A DNA stretch of 59,049 nucleotides from JBLHHI01 sp047614125 (GCA_047614125.1 JBLHHI010000002.1:1-59049), one strand, 5' to 3'; shown: positions 36,348 through 46,069, numbered from the stretch's first letter. Notes: generated by a model from the sequence alone, not told the origin. Numbers and translations are program-made.

Positions 36348-37439
36348 ATGAAGAATATCTTATTCACCATACCAAATTTCAAAACCGCCGGAAGTGGCCG
36401 TGAAATGTTTAATATAGTTGAACACCTAGATTCACGAAAATTTACGGCAATTATTTGTGTAAATACTCCTGGAGGTAAGCTGTTTGACGAGATTCAAAGC
36501 AAAGGGTATGAAATAATTGTCCGCCGGCATCAGTTTGGTTTAAACGCAACAGGTTTTTTAAACTTAATTCGGAGTATTTCATTTTTTCGAAAGCTCAAAA
36601 TTGATGTGTGGCAATCGTTCGATTGGAGCAGTGATTTTACACAGGCATTGCTGGCAAGACTCAGCGGAACGAAGTTCGTTTACGTGAAAAAAAACATGAA
36701 CAGTGATCGTAAGGCTTGGTTCATCAAATTTCGTTTGTGCTCGCATATAATTGCTCGAAACACCACAATGGTTGAGACGTTTTTAACCAAATACTTGCAC
36801 AAGACCACTAGGATTCCAGGTGGTGTAGATTTAAATCGATTTACGTATCAAGAAGGAAGTTCAAAGACAACTTCAACTGTTTTTCGAAAAAACCCGAACA
36901 AAAAAGTCATCGTTTGCATGGCCCAAATTAGTCGAGTGAAAGGCCAACATTTAATTGTTCAAGCTTGCCAAGGTCTCGATAATGTTGAGATTTGGTTGCC
37001 CGGAGCTGTTCGCGATGAAGGTTATAAGGAAGAAATTTCGAAACTGGCTGCTGATTTAGAAATGAAAGAACACGTAATTTTCTGGGGTTCTGTTTCAGAG
37101 GTTACAACCATGTTAAAGGAAGCCGATGTTTTCGTACTTCCAACAACGTATTTCGACAATCACCAAGAAGGTTGTCCGGTAGCACTTATGGAAGCGCTGT
37201 CATCTGGCTTAATATGCATTGCCAGCGACGTTGCTGGGAACAAGGATCTTATCCTAGACGGTAAAACCGGATATTTATTTGAAGCCGAAAACCCATCCAG
37301 CTTAAAAAGTAAATTAGAGTTGGCATTCGCAAACAACAACATTCCCAAAATGCGCTCTGCAGCGCTGTCAAGTATTTTAGCTGATCATACCTTGCCGTAC
37401 GAGAGCAAGCAATTTGCGGCAGTTTATGAGTCCCTTTAA
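36348..37439 (+). CDS. GT4 family glycosyltransferase
   Basis: ATG 36348 starts MKNILFTIPNFKTAGSGREM, a typical GT4 N-terminus. An extension back to 36270 would overlap the upstream gene without adding conserved sequence. The 363-residue protein ends with the donor-binding motif EGCPVALMEALSSGL (E-x7-E). It follows the methyltransferase gene by 22 bp. The sugar specificity is unknown. Confidence 0.88.
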   Translation: MKNILFTIPNFKTAGSGREMFNIVEHLDSRKFTAIICVNTPGGKLFDEIQSKGYEIIVRRHQFGLNATGFLNLIRSISFFRKLKIDVWQSFDWSSDFTQALLARLSGTKFVYVKKNMNSDRKAWFIKFRLCSHIIARNTTMVETFLTKYLHKTTRIPGGVDLNRFTYQEGSSKTTSTVFRKNPNKKVIVCMAQISRVKGQHLIVQACQGLDNVEIWLPGAVRDEGYKEEISKLAADLEMKEHVIFWGSVSEVTTMLKEADVFVLPTTYFDNHQEGCPVALMEALSSGLICIASDVAGNKDLILDGKTGYLFEAENPSSLKSKLELAFANNNIPKMRSAALSSILADHTLPYESKQFAAVYESL

Positions 37440-37478
37440 ATTTTATAGAGTGAAAATAATTTCAAAAAGAAAAAGTAT

Positions 37479-38312
37479 ATGTTACCACTAATAAAATTGC
37501 TCAGAGCATATCGCTTAAAATGGTTTGGAGCCAAATACCCAGTTAAACAAATTCAATTTATGAACAAGTCGTATTGGGTTACGGAAGGGGCAGTTCGGCC
37601 AAAAGCAGATCAAGGAGATGCCTGGTATTTTGAGCTGTGCTTAAACGCACATTCAATTTTCGACATAGGTGCCAACACCGGAGCCACCGGCATTTTGGCC
37701 TTGCAGAACAAGAACCTAAAGCGACTTACTTTGGTGGATCCAAACCCACTGGCTTTAACGCAGGCGGCTGGCAACCTGATCCGAAATGGTATTAGTCCTA
37801 AGGTAAACTTCGTAAATGCCTTTGTTGGTGAGGAAGATGGTGCCAGTGTTAAATTTTATACTCTGGGAACTGGCGAAGCAGGCAGTTTCCTGCCTGGTCA
37901 TGCTCAAAGCGCCAGTGCCTCCAATTCATTTTACTACGTACCATCAAGAACAATTGATTCGATTGTTGACGAAGTTGGTTTTATACCTGACTTCGCCAAA
38001 ATTGATGTAGAAGGAGCCGAGAATTTGGTTCTAAAAGGATCTACGGGACTGGCTGCGAAGCAAAGCACGCTGTTTATGGTTGAGCTTCACTCTCCCCCGG
38101 AATTGCCAATGGTAGAAAATGCAACCTTCGTCATCAACTGGTGTAAAGAAAATAAATACACCCCCTGGTACCTGCGAGATAAGGTTGTTCTTAAAACTTC
38201 AGATCAAGTAGCTGATCGCGGCAAATGTCATATATTATTAGTGCCGGAAGGAAAAGAGTTCCCTTCCTATTTATCAAACATTCAAGAAAGAGCCGCTTTC
38301 AGTAACTCGTAG
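37479..38312 (+). CDS. FkbM family methyltransferase
   Basis: The 277-residue protein has the FkbM order: SAM motif FDIGANTGATGILAL, LVDPNPLALTQAAGN, then PSRTIDSIVDEVGFIPDFAK and IDVEGAENLVLKGS. Family members O-methylate sugars and other natural products. It is 2 bp upstream of the AsnB-like gene at 38315, so it probably modifies the same glycan. Confidence 0.88.
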   Translation: MLPLIKLLRAYRLKWFGAKYPVKQIQFMNKSYWVTEGAVRPKADQGDAWYFELCLNAHSIFDIGANTGATGILALQNKNLKRLTLVDPNPLALTQAAGNLIRNGISPKVNFVNAFVGEEDGASVKFYTLGTGEAGSFLPGHAQSASASNSFYYVPSRTIDSIVDEVGFIPDFAKIDVEGAENLVLKGSTGLAAKQSTLFMVELHSPPELPMVENATFVINWCKENKYTPWYLRDKVVLKTSDQVADRGKCHILLVPEGKEFPSYLSNIQERAAFSNS

Positions 38313-38314
38313 TT

Positions 38315-40072
38315 ATGTCGGCCTTTGTTGACATATCCATTACCAACAAAACGAAGCCATTGAAACGGGTTCGCATTTTTAATAAACCTTGGGTAGCAAG
38401 CGATGGATATGCTTATTCATTGCCTCATCAAATCTCCAAATCAGCAACTGGCCAAACTTTTAAAGCTTTAGAAAGCGATGAACTTACCATTCTTGTATTG
38501 GGTCAGTTTAACACTCTTGTTTCAGACGCTGAATTAATATACCTGCTTGAAAGTTCTGTTTTAAAGATAAAGCCATTTAAAGATCCACCCGGACAATGGT
38601 TAATTTTATGCTTCGAGAAAAAAACACATAATTGGCATGTATTTACGGATCGATTTGGAACTGAAAAAGCCTATCACCGTAGTGGAGATCATGCAGCAAT
38701 ATCAACCTACTTTGGTTCCATTCTTGATGATTTTGATATTAAAAACTTTGATCAAACTGGATTTACATGCTTTGTTGGGAACGGATTCTTCCCTGAAGAC
38801 CTAACATACCATTCAGATGTCAAAGTATTGAAGCCAGCTTCTCATTACATCTTTAACGAATCACTTGCACTGCAAGAGATTTCTAGGTATTGGAATTGGG
38901 AACATAGTCCCGATCAATCTTTATCGATGGATAAGGCGTTGGCTGAATTTCACCACCTCATTATTAACGTTGTAGGACAGGCAGTACAAAACAAACGAGT
39001 GGCTCTCCCACTTTCTGGAGGTTTGGATTCAAGAACCTTAGCGGGTGTTCTAACTCATAAAGACTTTAAACAAAGATTTCCAAAAAGCGGCGCCATCACA
39101 AGTTTTTCGTACGAATATGCAAACGGTCTTCCAGAAGCACAAATCTCTTCTAAGATTGCTGCAACCTTGAATCTACCGTTTAAAAAATTTATTGTTCCGA
39201 ACTATCTCTTTAACAAAATGGCTGTTGTTGAAGATAGTGTTGAGATGTTTCAAACCATAGATGGTACCCGCCAAATTATGGTTGGCGATTGGTTGGCGGA
39301 GAATTCTGATGTTGTACTTGGGGGCCATTGGGGAGATGTATGGTTGGATGCATCCAATGAAATATCAGAAACAGACCTCCTCCCTACTTATCAAAAAAAA
39401 ATGAATAAGAGAGGTCGAGAAATCCTTTTTGACCTTTTGCACAACTTCATCGTTGACGATCCTCAAAATGCCTTAGATGACTACTTTACTAAGGCCATTG
39501 AAGCATACCAGCACATAAAAGACAGCGATTTTAGAATGAAAGCTTTTAAAACAGACCAATGGTCGTTTAGATGGACCTTGGCAAGTATAAAAGCTTATCA
39601 GGCGGGTGCGTATCCGGTTCTCCCTTTTTACGACGGAAGAATGGCCGATTTTTTTGAAAAAATCCCAACCGCGTGGCTGGTCAATCGCAAGTTTCAGGTG
39701 GAATACTTAAAAAAGTTTCATCCCGATTTGGCCCGAATTACATGGCAAGAATATGGAGCCAATCTGTTTTTATATCCATACGTAAACAACAGACAGCTAT
39801 GGTATCGAGTGATATCTAAACTAAGAAGAATGCTCACCTTTAAGAAATTTACCTACCGCAATTGGGAAGTGTTTTATTTAAACACTGAAGGAAGGCGGTC
39901 TCTGGAAAAGGATGTATACAAGCATCAATGGCTAGTTGAGAAAATAGGCAAGGAACGACTTGACGCTTTTTTCGCTGCGTTTTACGCCAATCCAAAAGCC
40001 GACAATGGCTATGCCATGTGCCACTTACACACCTTTTCCCGTTTCATCAACAAGTACTGCCCAGAAGGATGA
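38315..40072 (+). CDS. AsnB-like protein without the glutaminase cysteine
   Basis: The 585-residue protein keeps the C-terminal asparagine-synthase ATP site SGGLDSRT (234-241), followed by FSYEYANGLPEAQISSK and GGHWGDVW. The N-terminal region looks like the class II amidotransferase fold (DRFGTEKAYHR, corresponding to DRFGVKPLYY). It begins MSAFVDIS, however, so the Cys2 nucleophile is absent. It may use free ammonia or another amine, or form an amide or ester by adenylation, as seen for some AsnB-like enzymes in lasso-peptide and antibiotic pathways. The sugar-locus context suggests glycan amidation. Clear in family, uncertain in reaction. Confidence 0.82.
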   Translation: MSAFVDISITNKTKPLKRVRIFNKPWVASDGYAYSLPHQISKSATGQTFKALESDELTILVLGQFNTLVSDAELIYLLESSVLKIKPFKDPPGQWLILCFEKKTHNWHVFTDRFGTEKAYHRSGDHAAISTYFGSILDDFDIKNFDQTGFTCFVGNGFFPEDLTYHSDVKVLKPASHYIFNESLALQEISRYWNWEHSPDQSLSMDKALAEFHHLIINVVGQAVQNKRVALPLSGGLDSRTLAGVLTHKDFKQRFPKSGAITSFSYEYANGLPEAQISSKIAATLNLPFKKFIVPNYLFNKMAVVEDSVEMFQTIDGTRQIMVGDWLAENSDVVLGGHWGDVWLDASNEISETDLLPTYQKKMNKRGREILFDLLHNFIVDDPQNALDDYFTKAIEAYQHIKDSDFRMKAFKTDQWSFRWTLASIKAYQAGAYPVLPFYDGRMADFFEKIPTAWLVNRKFQVEYLKKFHPDLARITWQEYGANLFLYPYVNNRQLWYRVISKLRRMLTFKKFTYRNWEVFYLNTEGRRSLEKDVYKHQWLVEKIGKERLDAFFAAFYANPKADNGYAMCHLHTFSRFINKYCPEG

Positions 40073-41211
40073 AAAACGTTCTTTTAGTGATGCATTCATA
40101 CCCCAGTAACTCATCTTTTTTGATGAACAAATTTTTGAGATTAGAAAAACATTTCAAGATAAAACTCTTGGTATGGAGTAAAGCATCCAAGGTGGGTAAC
40201 AATGTTTATACCGGCCTCACCGACCTTTCTGTAGTGGCTTTGTTAATAACCGGTCTACAAGCCTTAACTACATTTGTATCGAAACCGAAACAGTCTCTGT
40301 TGTTTTGTAGGAAGTTAGGCATTAAGAAATTTTTTAAAGGACATTATTTCATTCGAAAATATTTCGACGTCATCCATTTCGAATTTGGCACACTGGCTAT
40401 TGAATGGATGAAACTAAAAACGGTTTGCAAGAGTCGTATTGTGGTTAGTTTTCGAGGCTACGACTTGAATTACTTTAAGCTTGGCAACGATGAAACCTAT
40501 TCTGCGGTTTGGCAAAACGCAGATGCCTTTCATTTTCTTGGAAGAGATTTGTATAACCGAGCCCTAAAAAGAGGATACAGCAGCAACAAAGCCAACTTTT
40601 TTATCAGTCCCGCAATCGACTTAAATTTATTTAAGCCAAATGAAAACAAGACCTACTTATCCAATGGCGTTTTACAACTGGTAAGCGTAGGTCGTTTGGT
40701 ATGGAAAAAAGGGATCGAATACGGTTTAAAAGCGGTTCAACTTTTAGATCAAAAAGGCATCCCAGTGCACTACACCATTATTGGTGATGGTGAAAACAAA
40801 CAGGCAATCGAATTTTGCATACGCGAATTAGACTTAACACATTGTATTACAATGACTTACCACTTGAATCAACCCAAAACAGTTGAAATTCTCAAAAGCA
40901 TGGACTTGTTTTTGCATCCGGCCATCAGCGAAGGATTCTGCAATGCTGTTGTTGAGGCTCAGGCTATGAAACTACCTGTTGTATGCACAACCGCAGATGG
41001 CTTACAAGAAAACATAGAAGAAGGCAAGACGGGTTTTGCCGTGGATATTTATGATGCACTAAAACTGGCAAACCAAATAGAATACTTCTTTAACAACAAA
41101 ATCAAACTCTCCGAATTTGGAGAATGTGGAAGAAAACGTGCGGAGGAACATTACAAAATTGAAGATCAAATAGACAAGTTCGTTAAGTTGTATAATGAAG
41201 TCTCGGAATAG
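40069..41211 (+). CDS. GT4 family glycosyltransferase
   Basis: ATG 40069 overlaps the upstream stop (ATGA) and starts MKNVLLVMHSYPSNSSFLMN. The longer frame back to 40018 only shadows the previous gene. The 380-residue protein has VSVGRLVWKKGIEYGLKA and the GT4 donor motif ISEGFCNAVVEAQAM, followed by LPVVCT. It is a cytoplasmic-face sugar transferase of unknown donor. Confidence 0.9.
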   Translation: MKNVLLVMHSYPSNSSFLMNKFLRLEKHFKIKLLVWSKASKVGNNVYTGLTDLSVVALLITGLQALTTFVSKPKQSLLFCRKLGIKKFFKGHYFIRKYFDVIHFEFGTLAIEWMKLKTVCKSRIVVSFRGYDLNYFKLGNDETYSAVWQNADAFHFLGRDLYNRALKRGYSSNKANFFISPAIDLNLFKPNENKTYLSNGVLQLVSVGRLVWKKGIEYGLKAVQLLDQKGIPVHYTIIGDGENKQAIEFCIRELDLTHCITMTYHLNQPKTVEILKSMDLFLHPAISEGFCNAVVEAQAMKLPVVCTTADGLQENIEEGKTGFAVDIYDALKLANQIEYFFNNKIKLSEFGECGRKRAEEHYKIEDQIDKFVKLYNEVSE

Positions 41212-41249
41212 AGAAGAAATTGTAACATAAAAGGTAGGAAGATCGCAGC

Positions 41250-42131
41250 ATGAATATAACAAAAAAGGTGGATCAAAAAGGTGCTAAGCTTATTGTAATA
41301 TGGGATTACGATACGCCTATTTCTAGAATAACCGCCACAAAACCTTATAAGTACCAGTTTGATAAATGCTTACAAGAAGAGAAAAATGTAGCAAAAATCT
41401 TGGAAGTGGCAGAGGAGTTTGAAGCGGAAATGACCTTTGCTGTGGTAGGTTATGGGGCAGAACAAAGTGTTTATCCGTTCGATGTTCGGCATGTAATCAA
41501 GCAAATTCGTGATAAAGGTCATGAGGTGGCTTCTCATTCTTGGAAGCACGAGTGGTTTCCTTACTTGACCAAATATCAAATTGAACATACCTTAAAGCGC
41601 AGCAAACTGATCATTGAGCAAACCATCGGAGAAGGTCATGTTACGGGCTTTGTTCCTCCACATGACAAGCCGTACAGTTGGTTGTCAAAATTTGCCTGGA
41701 GTAAGGGCGATCGGGCGCTTTACCCCTTCCACCCAGGTGCGGATATTGGATACATTGCAGGTGAATTAAATCGGCAAAATTACACTTGGTACCGCGTTCG
41801 ATTCAGAAGTATTTGGAATAAATTAGTAGATTGGGAAGGCATCAAACTCGAAAAGAGATTAACCCGTCCTTGGATTAAACACAAGGGAACCATATGCTTT
41901 AATGCCACCTACAATGGCTTCGACGAAAGAGCGCTGCAATTAATGGATCAGGCCGTTAAAACCAACGCGGTAATAGTTGTTGTTGGGCACCCAGCGGCAT
42001 TATCGTGGAAAGGGCCGGAAAGCATGGATTGTTTTCAAAAGTTGATGGAACATGCATCATCCTATAAGAAGGATGGAAAACTCGAATTCTTTACGGTTCA
42101 AGATTATATCAACGAATACATTAATCAATGA
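41250..42131 (+). CDS. Polysaccharide deacetylase-like protein (NodB fold)
   Basis: The 293-residue protein has IVIWDYDTPISR as motif 1, where NodB proteins have TFDDG; the Asp pattern is kept as D-Y-D. EVASHSWKHEWF is motif 2, with the two metal-binding His, and GFVPPHDKPYSW is motif 3. It has no signal peptide, so it acts in the cytoplasm on a precursor. It probably removes an N-acetyl group or works on a related bond. It overlaps the GNAT gene by 4 nt. Confidence 0.82.
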   Translation: MNITKKVDQKGAKLIVIWDYDTPISRITATKPYKYQFDKCLQEEKNVAKILEVAEEFEAEMTFAVVGYGAEQSVYPFDVRHVIKQIRDKGHEVASHSWKHEWFPYLTKYQIEHTLKRSKLIIEQTIGEGHVTGFVPPHDKPYSWLSKFAWSKGDRALYPFHPGADIGYIAGELNRQNYTWYRVRFRSIWNKLVDWEGIKLEKRLTRPWIKHKGTICFNATYNGFDERALQLMDQAVKTNAVIVVVGHPAALSWKGPESMDCFQKLMEHASSYKKDGKLEFFTVQDYINEYINQ

Positions 42132-43174
42132 GAATCGATCGATTGCAAAATATAGCCAAAAAGAAGGTGAGCACGCTAAAACCTCCCTTGCTTAATTCGC
42201 ACAGTGCATTCGTTGAAAAAGCTTGGGGTTTAACGTCTATACGTAAAGATTACAACTTCTTACAGTGGAAGTTCAAATCAGCAGACCCACACAACATTGC
42301 TGGGCTTCTTGTGTATGTGGAAAACGAAGAAGTGCAAGGCCAATTGGGCGTTATACCCGATAAAGTTAAAATCGATGGTCAAGTACACGCTTGCCAATGG
42401 GGATGTAATTTTAAGTGTCTTCCTGAGTACGAGGGCAGCGGAATAGGTGCCTTGCTGGATATTGCCTCGCTAGAAAAAACAGAGATAACTTTTGGCGTTA
42501 GCCCTACCAAACAATCAGAAGACATCAAACGAAGGTTGGGGTTCACCTTGCTTGAAGGTCCACGTGTATTAATGTACCCGGTCGATTTTTATCATCTCAT
42601 TTCGCTTAAACTGCCACCGAAATTGAGATTTAGCCGGGTCGCTTTCAAAGCCCTATTCCAAGCTGTTTACAAAATAATATTCAATAAGATTCAACGAAAA
42701 TCCATTAGCCAAATCGATGTATTTGAGGGTGATTGGAAGGATATTTTTTCGTTTCTCAAGAAGGCTCGGGCAAAAATTAGCATTCCGCATGTAGTTCACG
42801 ATGAGCAATTTATGCACTGGCGTTGCGATGAGTTGCCAAAGTATAGATCTTCTGCACTCTCCTTGTATACAAATTTGGGCAGCTTTGTAGTTTGTAATGT
42901 TGGCAACCCATATTTGATGATAAACGAATATAACTTTGTGAACCGCAATGAAGGTGTTGAATTATTAAAAAAATGTTTTCAAAAAGCAAAAGAAATGGGT
43001 GCTAGAACCTTAAAAGTTTACGCAAACAACAGCGATCAAGAGAGCCTGTTTTCTAGTTTAGGATTTATTCCTTTGAGACATCGTGTAACCGTTTACGCCC
43101 ACACAAACAACAGCAATATAAATTTGGGTCGTAAGTTTCATTACGATGGCTATGATGGAGAAAGTAATTTGTAG
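42128..43174 (+). CDS. GNAT-family acyltransferase-like protein
   Basis: The 348-residue protein has two GNAT-like halves. The first (about 25-165) includes VQGQLGVIPDKVKIDGQ, CLPEYEGSGIGALLDIASLE with a GxGxG/A-like acyl-CoA loop, and KRRLGFTLLEGPRVLMYPVD. The second (about 200-330) ends LKVYANNSDQESLFSSLGFI. It lies immediately before a KASIII gene (3 bp) and an ACP gene. Transfer of an acyl group from ACP or CoA to an amino sugar is the natural inference. Confidence 0.78.
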   Translation: MRIDRLQNIAKKKVSTLKPPLLNSHSAFVEKAWGLTSIRKDYNFLQWKFKSADPHNIAGLLVYVENEEVQGQLGVIPDKVKIDGQVHACQWGCNFKCLPEYEGSGIGALLDIASLEKTEITFGVSPTKQSEDIKRRLGFTLLEGPRVLMYPVDFYHLISLKLPPKLRFSRVAFKALFQAVYKIIFNKIQRKSISQIDVFEGDWKDIFSFLKKARAKISIPHVVHDEQFMHWRCDELPKYRSSALSLYTNLGSFVVCNVGNPYLMINEYNFVNRNEGVELLKKCFQKAKEMGARTLKVYANNSDQESLFSSLGFIPLRHRVTVYAHTNNSNINLGRKFHYDGYDGESNL

Positions 43175-43177
43175 ATT

Positions 43178-44188
43178 ATGGTTAGTGAAATAAAAGCAAT
43201 TAGCTACTACCTTCCGGAAGACGTATTAAGCAATCAAGCGCTAGTAGAACAATTTCCGGAATGGTCAATTCAAAAAATTGAGGACAAAACAGGCATCAAG
43301 CAACGTCATATTTCTGCAGATGATGAATTGGCATCTGACATGGCGGTGAAGGCAGCCGAGAAACTCTTTGAAGAATATGCCATCGATCGATCAATCATCG
43401 ATTTTGTTATCCTGTGTACACAAAGTCCCGATTATTATTTGCCTACAACGGCTTGTATCATCCAAAACAAGCTCGGTTTATCAACGAGTACCGGCGCTTT
43501 TGATATCAACCTTGGATGTTCTGGTTTTGTATACTCATTGGGTATTTGCCGAGGTCTTATCGAATCAAATCAGGCCAAAAACATTCTCTTGCTTACCTCC
43601 GAAACGTACAGCAAGTTTATTGATCCGAGAGATAAGAGCATTCGAACACTCTTTGGTGACGCAGCCTGTGCTACGCTCGTTTCGGCGGCCGACGGAAGTT
43701 CTAAAATTGAAAACTTTGTTTATGGAACAGATGGCGCAGGTGCAGAGCATCTCATCGTAAAAAGAAACAGCCTGCGAATTAACGATCATGCAAAAACCGA
43801 AGAAATGATCGAAGATGAATATGGTAATAAACGCAAAATGGGAGATCTATTCATGAATGGCGCTGAAGTGTTTAACTTTTCAATAAAGTCTGTACCCGTA
43901 CTCATTAAGCAAACGCTTGAAAAAAATAATATGGAAATGGAAGATGTAGATTACTTTGTATTACACCAGCCCAATAAGTTTATGTTGGATGGGCTTCAAA
44001 GACGGTCTAAAATTCCGAAAGAGAAATTTTTAACCTATTATGAGCAGTGCGGAAATACCGTATCCTCAACCATTCCCATCGTTTTGAAAGAATCCATGAA
44101 AAGCGGAATTCTTAAAAAAGGTAATCGAGTTTTACTTGCCGGCTTTGGCGTTGGATATTCTTGGGCCGGATGCATTCTAACACTCTAA
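43178..44188 (+). CDS. Beta-ketoacyl-ACP synthase III-like enzyme
   Basis: This is a thiolase-fold enzyme of 336 residues. The active site is complete: Cys114 in NLGCSGFVYSLG, His in VLHQPNKFM, and Asn in CGNTVSSTIP. Housekeeping FabH starts fatty acid synthesis, but this copy sits in a polysaccharide locus next to a dedicated ACP. It more likely makes a short oxoacyl chain for an acyl substituent of the glycan. The start is ATG 43178. Confidence 0.9.
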   Translation: MVSEIKAISYYLPEDVLSNQALVEQFPEWSIQKIEDKTGIKQRHISADDELASDMAVKAAEKLFEEYAIDRSIIDFVILCTQSPDYYLPTTACIIQNKLGLSTSTGAFDINLGCSGFVYSLGICRGLIESNQAKNILLLTSETYSKFIDPRDKSIRTLFGDAACATLVSAADGSSKIENFVYGTDGAGAEHLIVKRNSLRINDHAKTEEMIEDEYGNKRKMGDLFMNGAEVFNFSIKSVPVLIKQTLEKNNMEMEDVDYFVLHQPNKFMLDGLQRRSKIPKEKFLTYYEQCGNTVSSTIPIVLKESMKSGILKKGNRVLLAGFGVGYSWAGCILTL

Positions 44189-44198
44189 AATTAGTACA

Positions 44199-44420
44199 AT
44201 GGATTTTGAAACTTTTAAAAACAACTTTGAAACGCAGCTTGAAGAAGCTCCCGAAACAGCTCTTACCCAGGACACTTTATTTAAAAACCTACCTACATGG
44301 GATTCTATGACCGCATTAATGGTTATTGACATGTTTGATGCCGATTATGGTAAAACCATTTCAAACGAGCACATTAAAACCTGCAAAACCTTAGGAGATT
44401 TGTTTGAACTTGCCAAGTAA
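44199..44420 (+). CDS. Acyl carrier protein
   Basis: This small acidic protein of 73 residues has the phosphopantetheine site Ser in TWDSMTALMVI (about residue 37; DSL in the standard form). Helix pattern and size are typical of ACP. It follows the KASIII gene by 10 bp, and the two probably work together to build an acyl group. Confidence 0.9.
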   Translation: MDFETFKNNFETQLEEAPETALTQDTLFKNLPTWDSMTALMVIDMFDADYGKTISNEHIKTCKTLGDLFELAK

Positions 44421-44517
44421 TTTAATTGCCAACCAGCAGTGAGGTTTATTTTTTGTAAATCTGCATTTCCCAGCGTTTGACTTACACTCAATACATTAAA
44501 CGCGCAAAACAAAACTA
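44421..44517. other. 97-bp gap after the acyl carrier protein gene
   Basis: This is one of the longer gaps inside the assembly block. GCGTTT and AAACGC form inverted arms around about 19 bp near 44475-44505. No terminator with a T-run and no clear promoter was seen. Confidence 0.4.
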
Positions 44518-46068
44518 TTGAACATCGATTTAATCCTTTTCTCATCAAAAGCAGCCATGGATTGGCCATTGGGCAAGCTGTGCATCATTAACCATAACTT
44601 TGCTGATATTCAACCCTTTGTTGCTGAATCTACGAGCGATTTTATTTTATTTTGGGATGCAAATAACCCATTGCCCAGTTCAGATTTACTGGCCGAGATT
44701 ACCTCTCGTCCGGGTGATATTTGGCACGCCGGACTTCGCTTTGGGTTGCAAGGCCTTCCCGAAAAAATTAACTTTGTCCATCCAACTTGGATGTACAACT
44801 GTGATGGGAATCCAAGTGTAAACACCACATCTTTCCGACTGAGTTTTAAGGCAATGATCGGAAAGACTTCGGTGCTTCAACAAGTTGAGATTTATGACCA
44901 ATCGTACACCTCTATTTCCTATGCCGGAATAGATCTCGGCTATCGCTTGATGCGATCTGGCGCCATCATTCGATACGACACCGATTTAATCGTTGATCCA
45001 GTTCGTAATTCTTTAAAGTCCAACCAAGTAAACTTGCATGATGAATGGTACTTTATCTGTAAATACTTTTCGAACAAGTGGCGAAAATGGACCTTACTAA
45101 GGAGCTTTGCAAAAGAAGGTGCATTGGTGAAAAATCTACAGATGTACACTAAATTTAAGAGCGTTCCTAAACACAAGTTCGAATTTATCCATCAAGAAAT
45201 ACGTCTCGAATCGGGAGCCTTGGATAAGTACAAAAACAACATTTCTGTGCTGGCGCCCACACTCAATAGATACAGCTATTTGGAGGCAGAGTACCAACAA
45301 TTAGCAAAACAAAGCATCTTGCCGTTGGAGGCTTTAACAACCGACCAAACCAGCCTTGAGCAGCGTGAAGAAATAAAGGTAGACAAGTATCCTCCGCTTC
45401 GAATTAGAACTTTTGTGCAGGAAGAGAAAGGTCAATGTGTTGCTTGGAATAAGCTCCTGGAAGAATCGAAAGGTGAATACGTTTTCTTTCTAGGAGATGA
45501 TGCTGACGACATTCATCCCGACTTTATCGAAAGAATGTGCTCAACCATGGAAAAACACAAGGTAGACATGGTTGCCACCAATGTGATTGAAGCGGGCAAC
45601 TGCAATACCATTGATACCGACTATACCTGCATTGCCGAGACATTTCCGATCACATTAATTAAAAAAAAGGTGGTGATGGATGCCGGGGCAATGGACATGT
45701 TGTTCAATAAAGGCATTCGAGCCGACGGTGATTTAGCCATGAGATGTTACCTCAATGGTGCAACTTTCTTATTTGACTCTTCACTTAGAATATTTCACCA
45801 TCGAGCCCCGGTTGGCGGTTTGAGAAGTTTAAAGCAACGAGTGATAACCAATCATATGACTAAAACTCAGATTATGAAGTTTACCTCACCAACGGCAACT
45901 GAGAAAATTATTATGTCGAGGTACTTTAGTAAATCGCAGATCAAAGAAGAAATGTTGATGCGTAAGATGTCGGCATTAAGTATAAATGGACCGGTTTGGA
46001 GAAAAATTGTCAAATTATTTGTTGGCTGTGGCTGGTTGTTGTTGAACGGAAGAAAGTACAAGGTTTAA
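44518..46068 (+). CDS. Two-domain glycosyltransferase (C-terminal GT2)
   Basis: The 516-residue protein starts with TTG. The C-terminal half (about 245-500) is a GT2: ISVLAPTLNRYSYLEAEYQQ, then FVQEEKGQCVAWNKLLEESK, FFLGDDADDIHPDFIERM as the DxD-like site, and HRAPVGGLRS. The N-terminal half (about 1-230) resembles a degenerate GT-A fold (DFILFWDANNPLPSSDLL) with GIDLGYRLMRSGAIIRYD. Such tandem arrangements may add two sugars or use one half for acceptor binding. A hydrophobic stretch lies near the C-terminus (IVKLFVGCGWLLLNG). Confidence 0.82.
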   Translation: MNIDLILFSSKAAMDWPLGKLCIINHNFADIQPFVAESTSDFILFWDANNPLPSSDLLAEITSRPGDIWHAGLRFGLQGLPEKINFVHPTWMYNCDGNPSVNTTSFRLSFKAMIGKTSVLQQVEIYDQSYTSISYAGIDLGYRLMRSGAIIRYDTDLIVDPVRNSLKSNQVNLHDEWYFICKYFSNKWRKWTLLRSFAKEGALVKNLQMYTKFKSVPKHKFEFIHQEIRLESGALDKYKNNISVLAPTLNRYSYLEAEYQQLAKQSILPLEALTTDQTSLEQREEIKVDKYPPLRIRTFVQEEKGQCVAWNKLLEESKGEYVFFLGDDADDIHPDFIERMCSTMEKHKVDMVATNVIEAGNCNTIDTDYTCIAETFPITLIKKKVVMDAGAMDMLFNKGIRADGDLAMRCYLNGATFLFDSSLRIFHHRAPVGGLRSLKQRVITNHMTKTQIMKFTSPTATEKIIMSRYFSKSQIKEEMLMRKMSALSINGPVWRKIVKLFVGCGWLLLNGRKYKV

Positions 46069-46069
46069 G

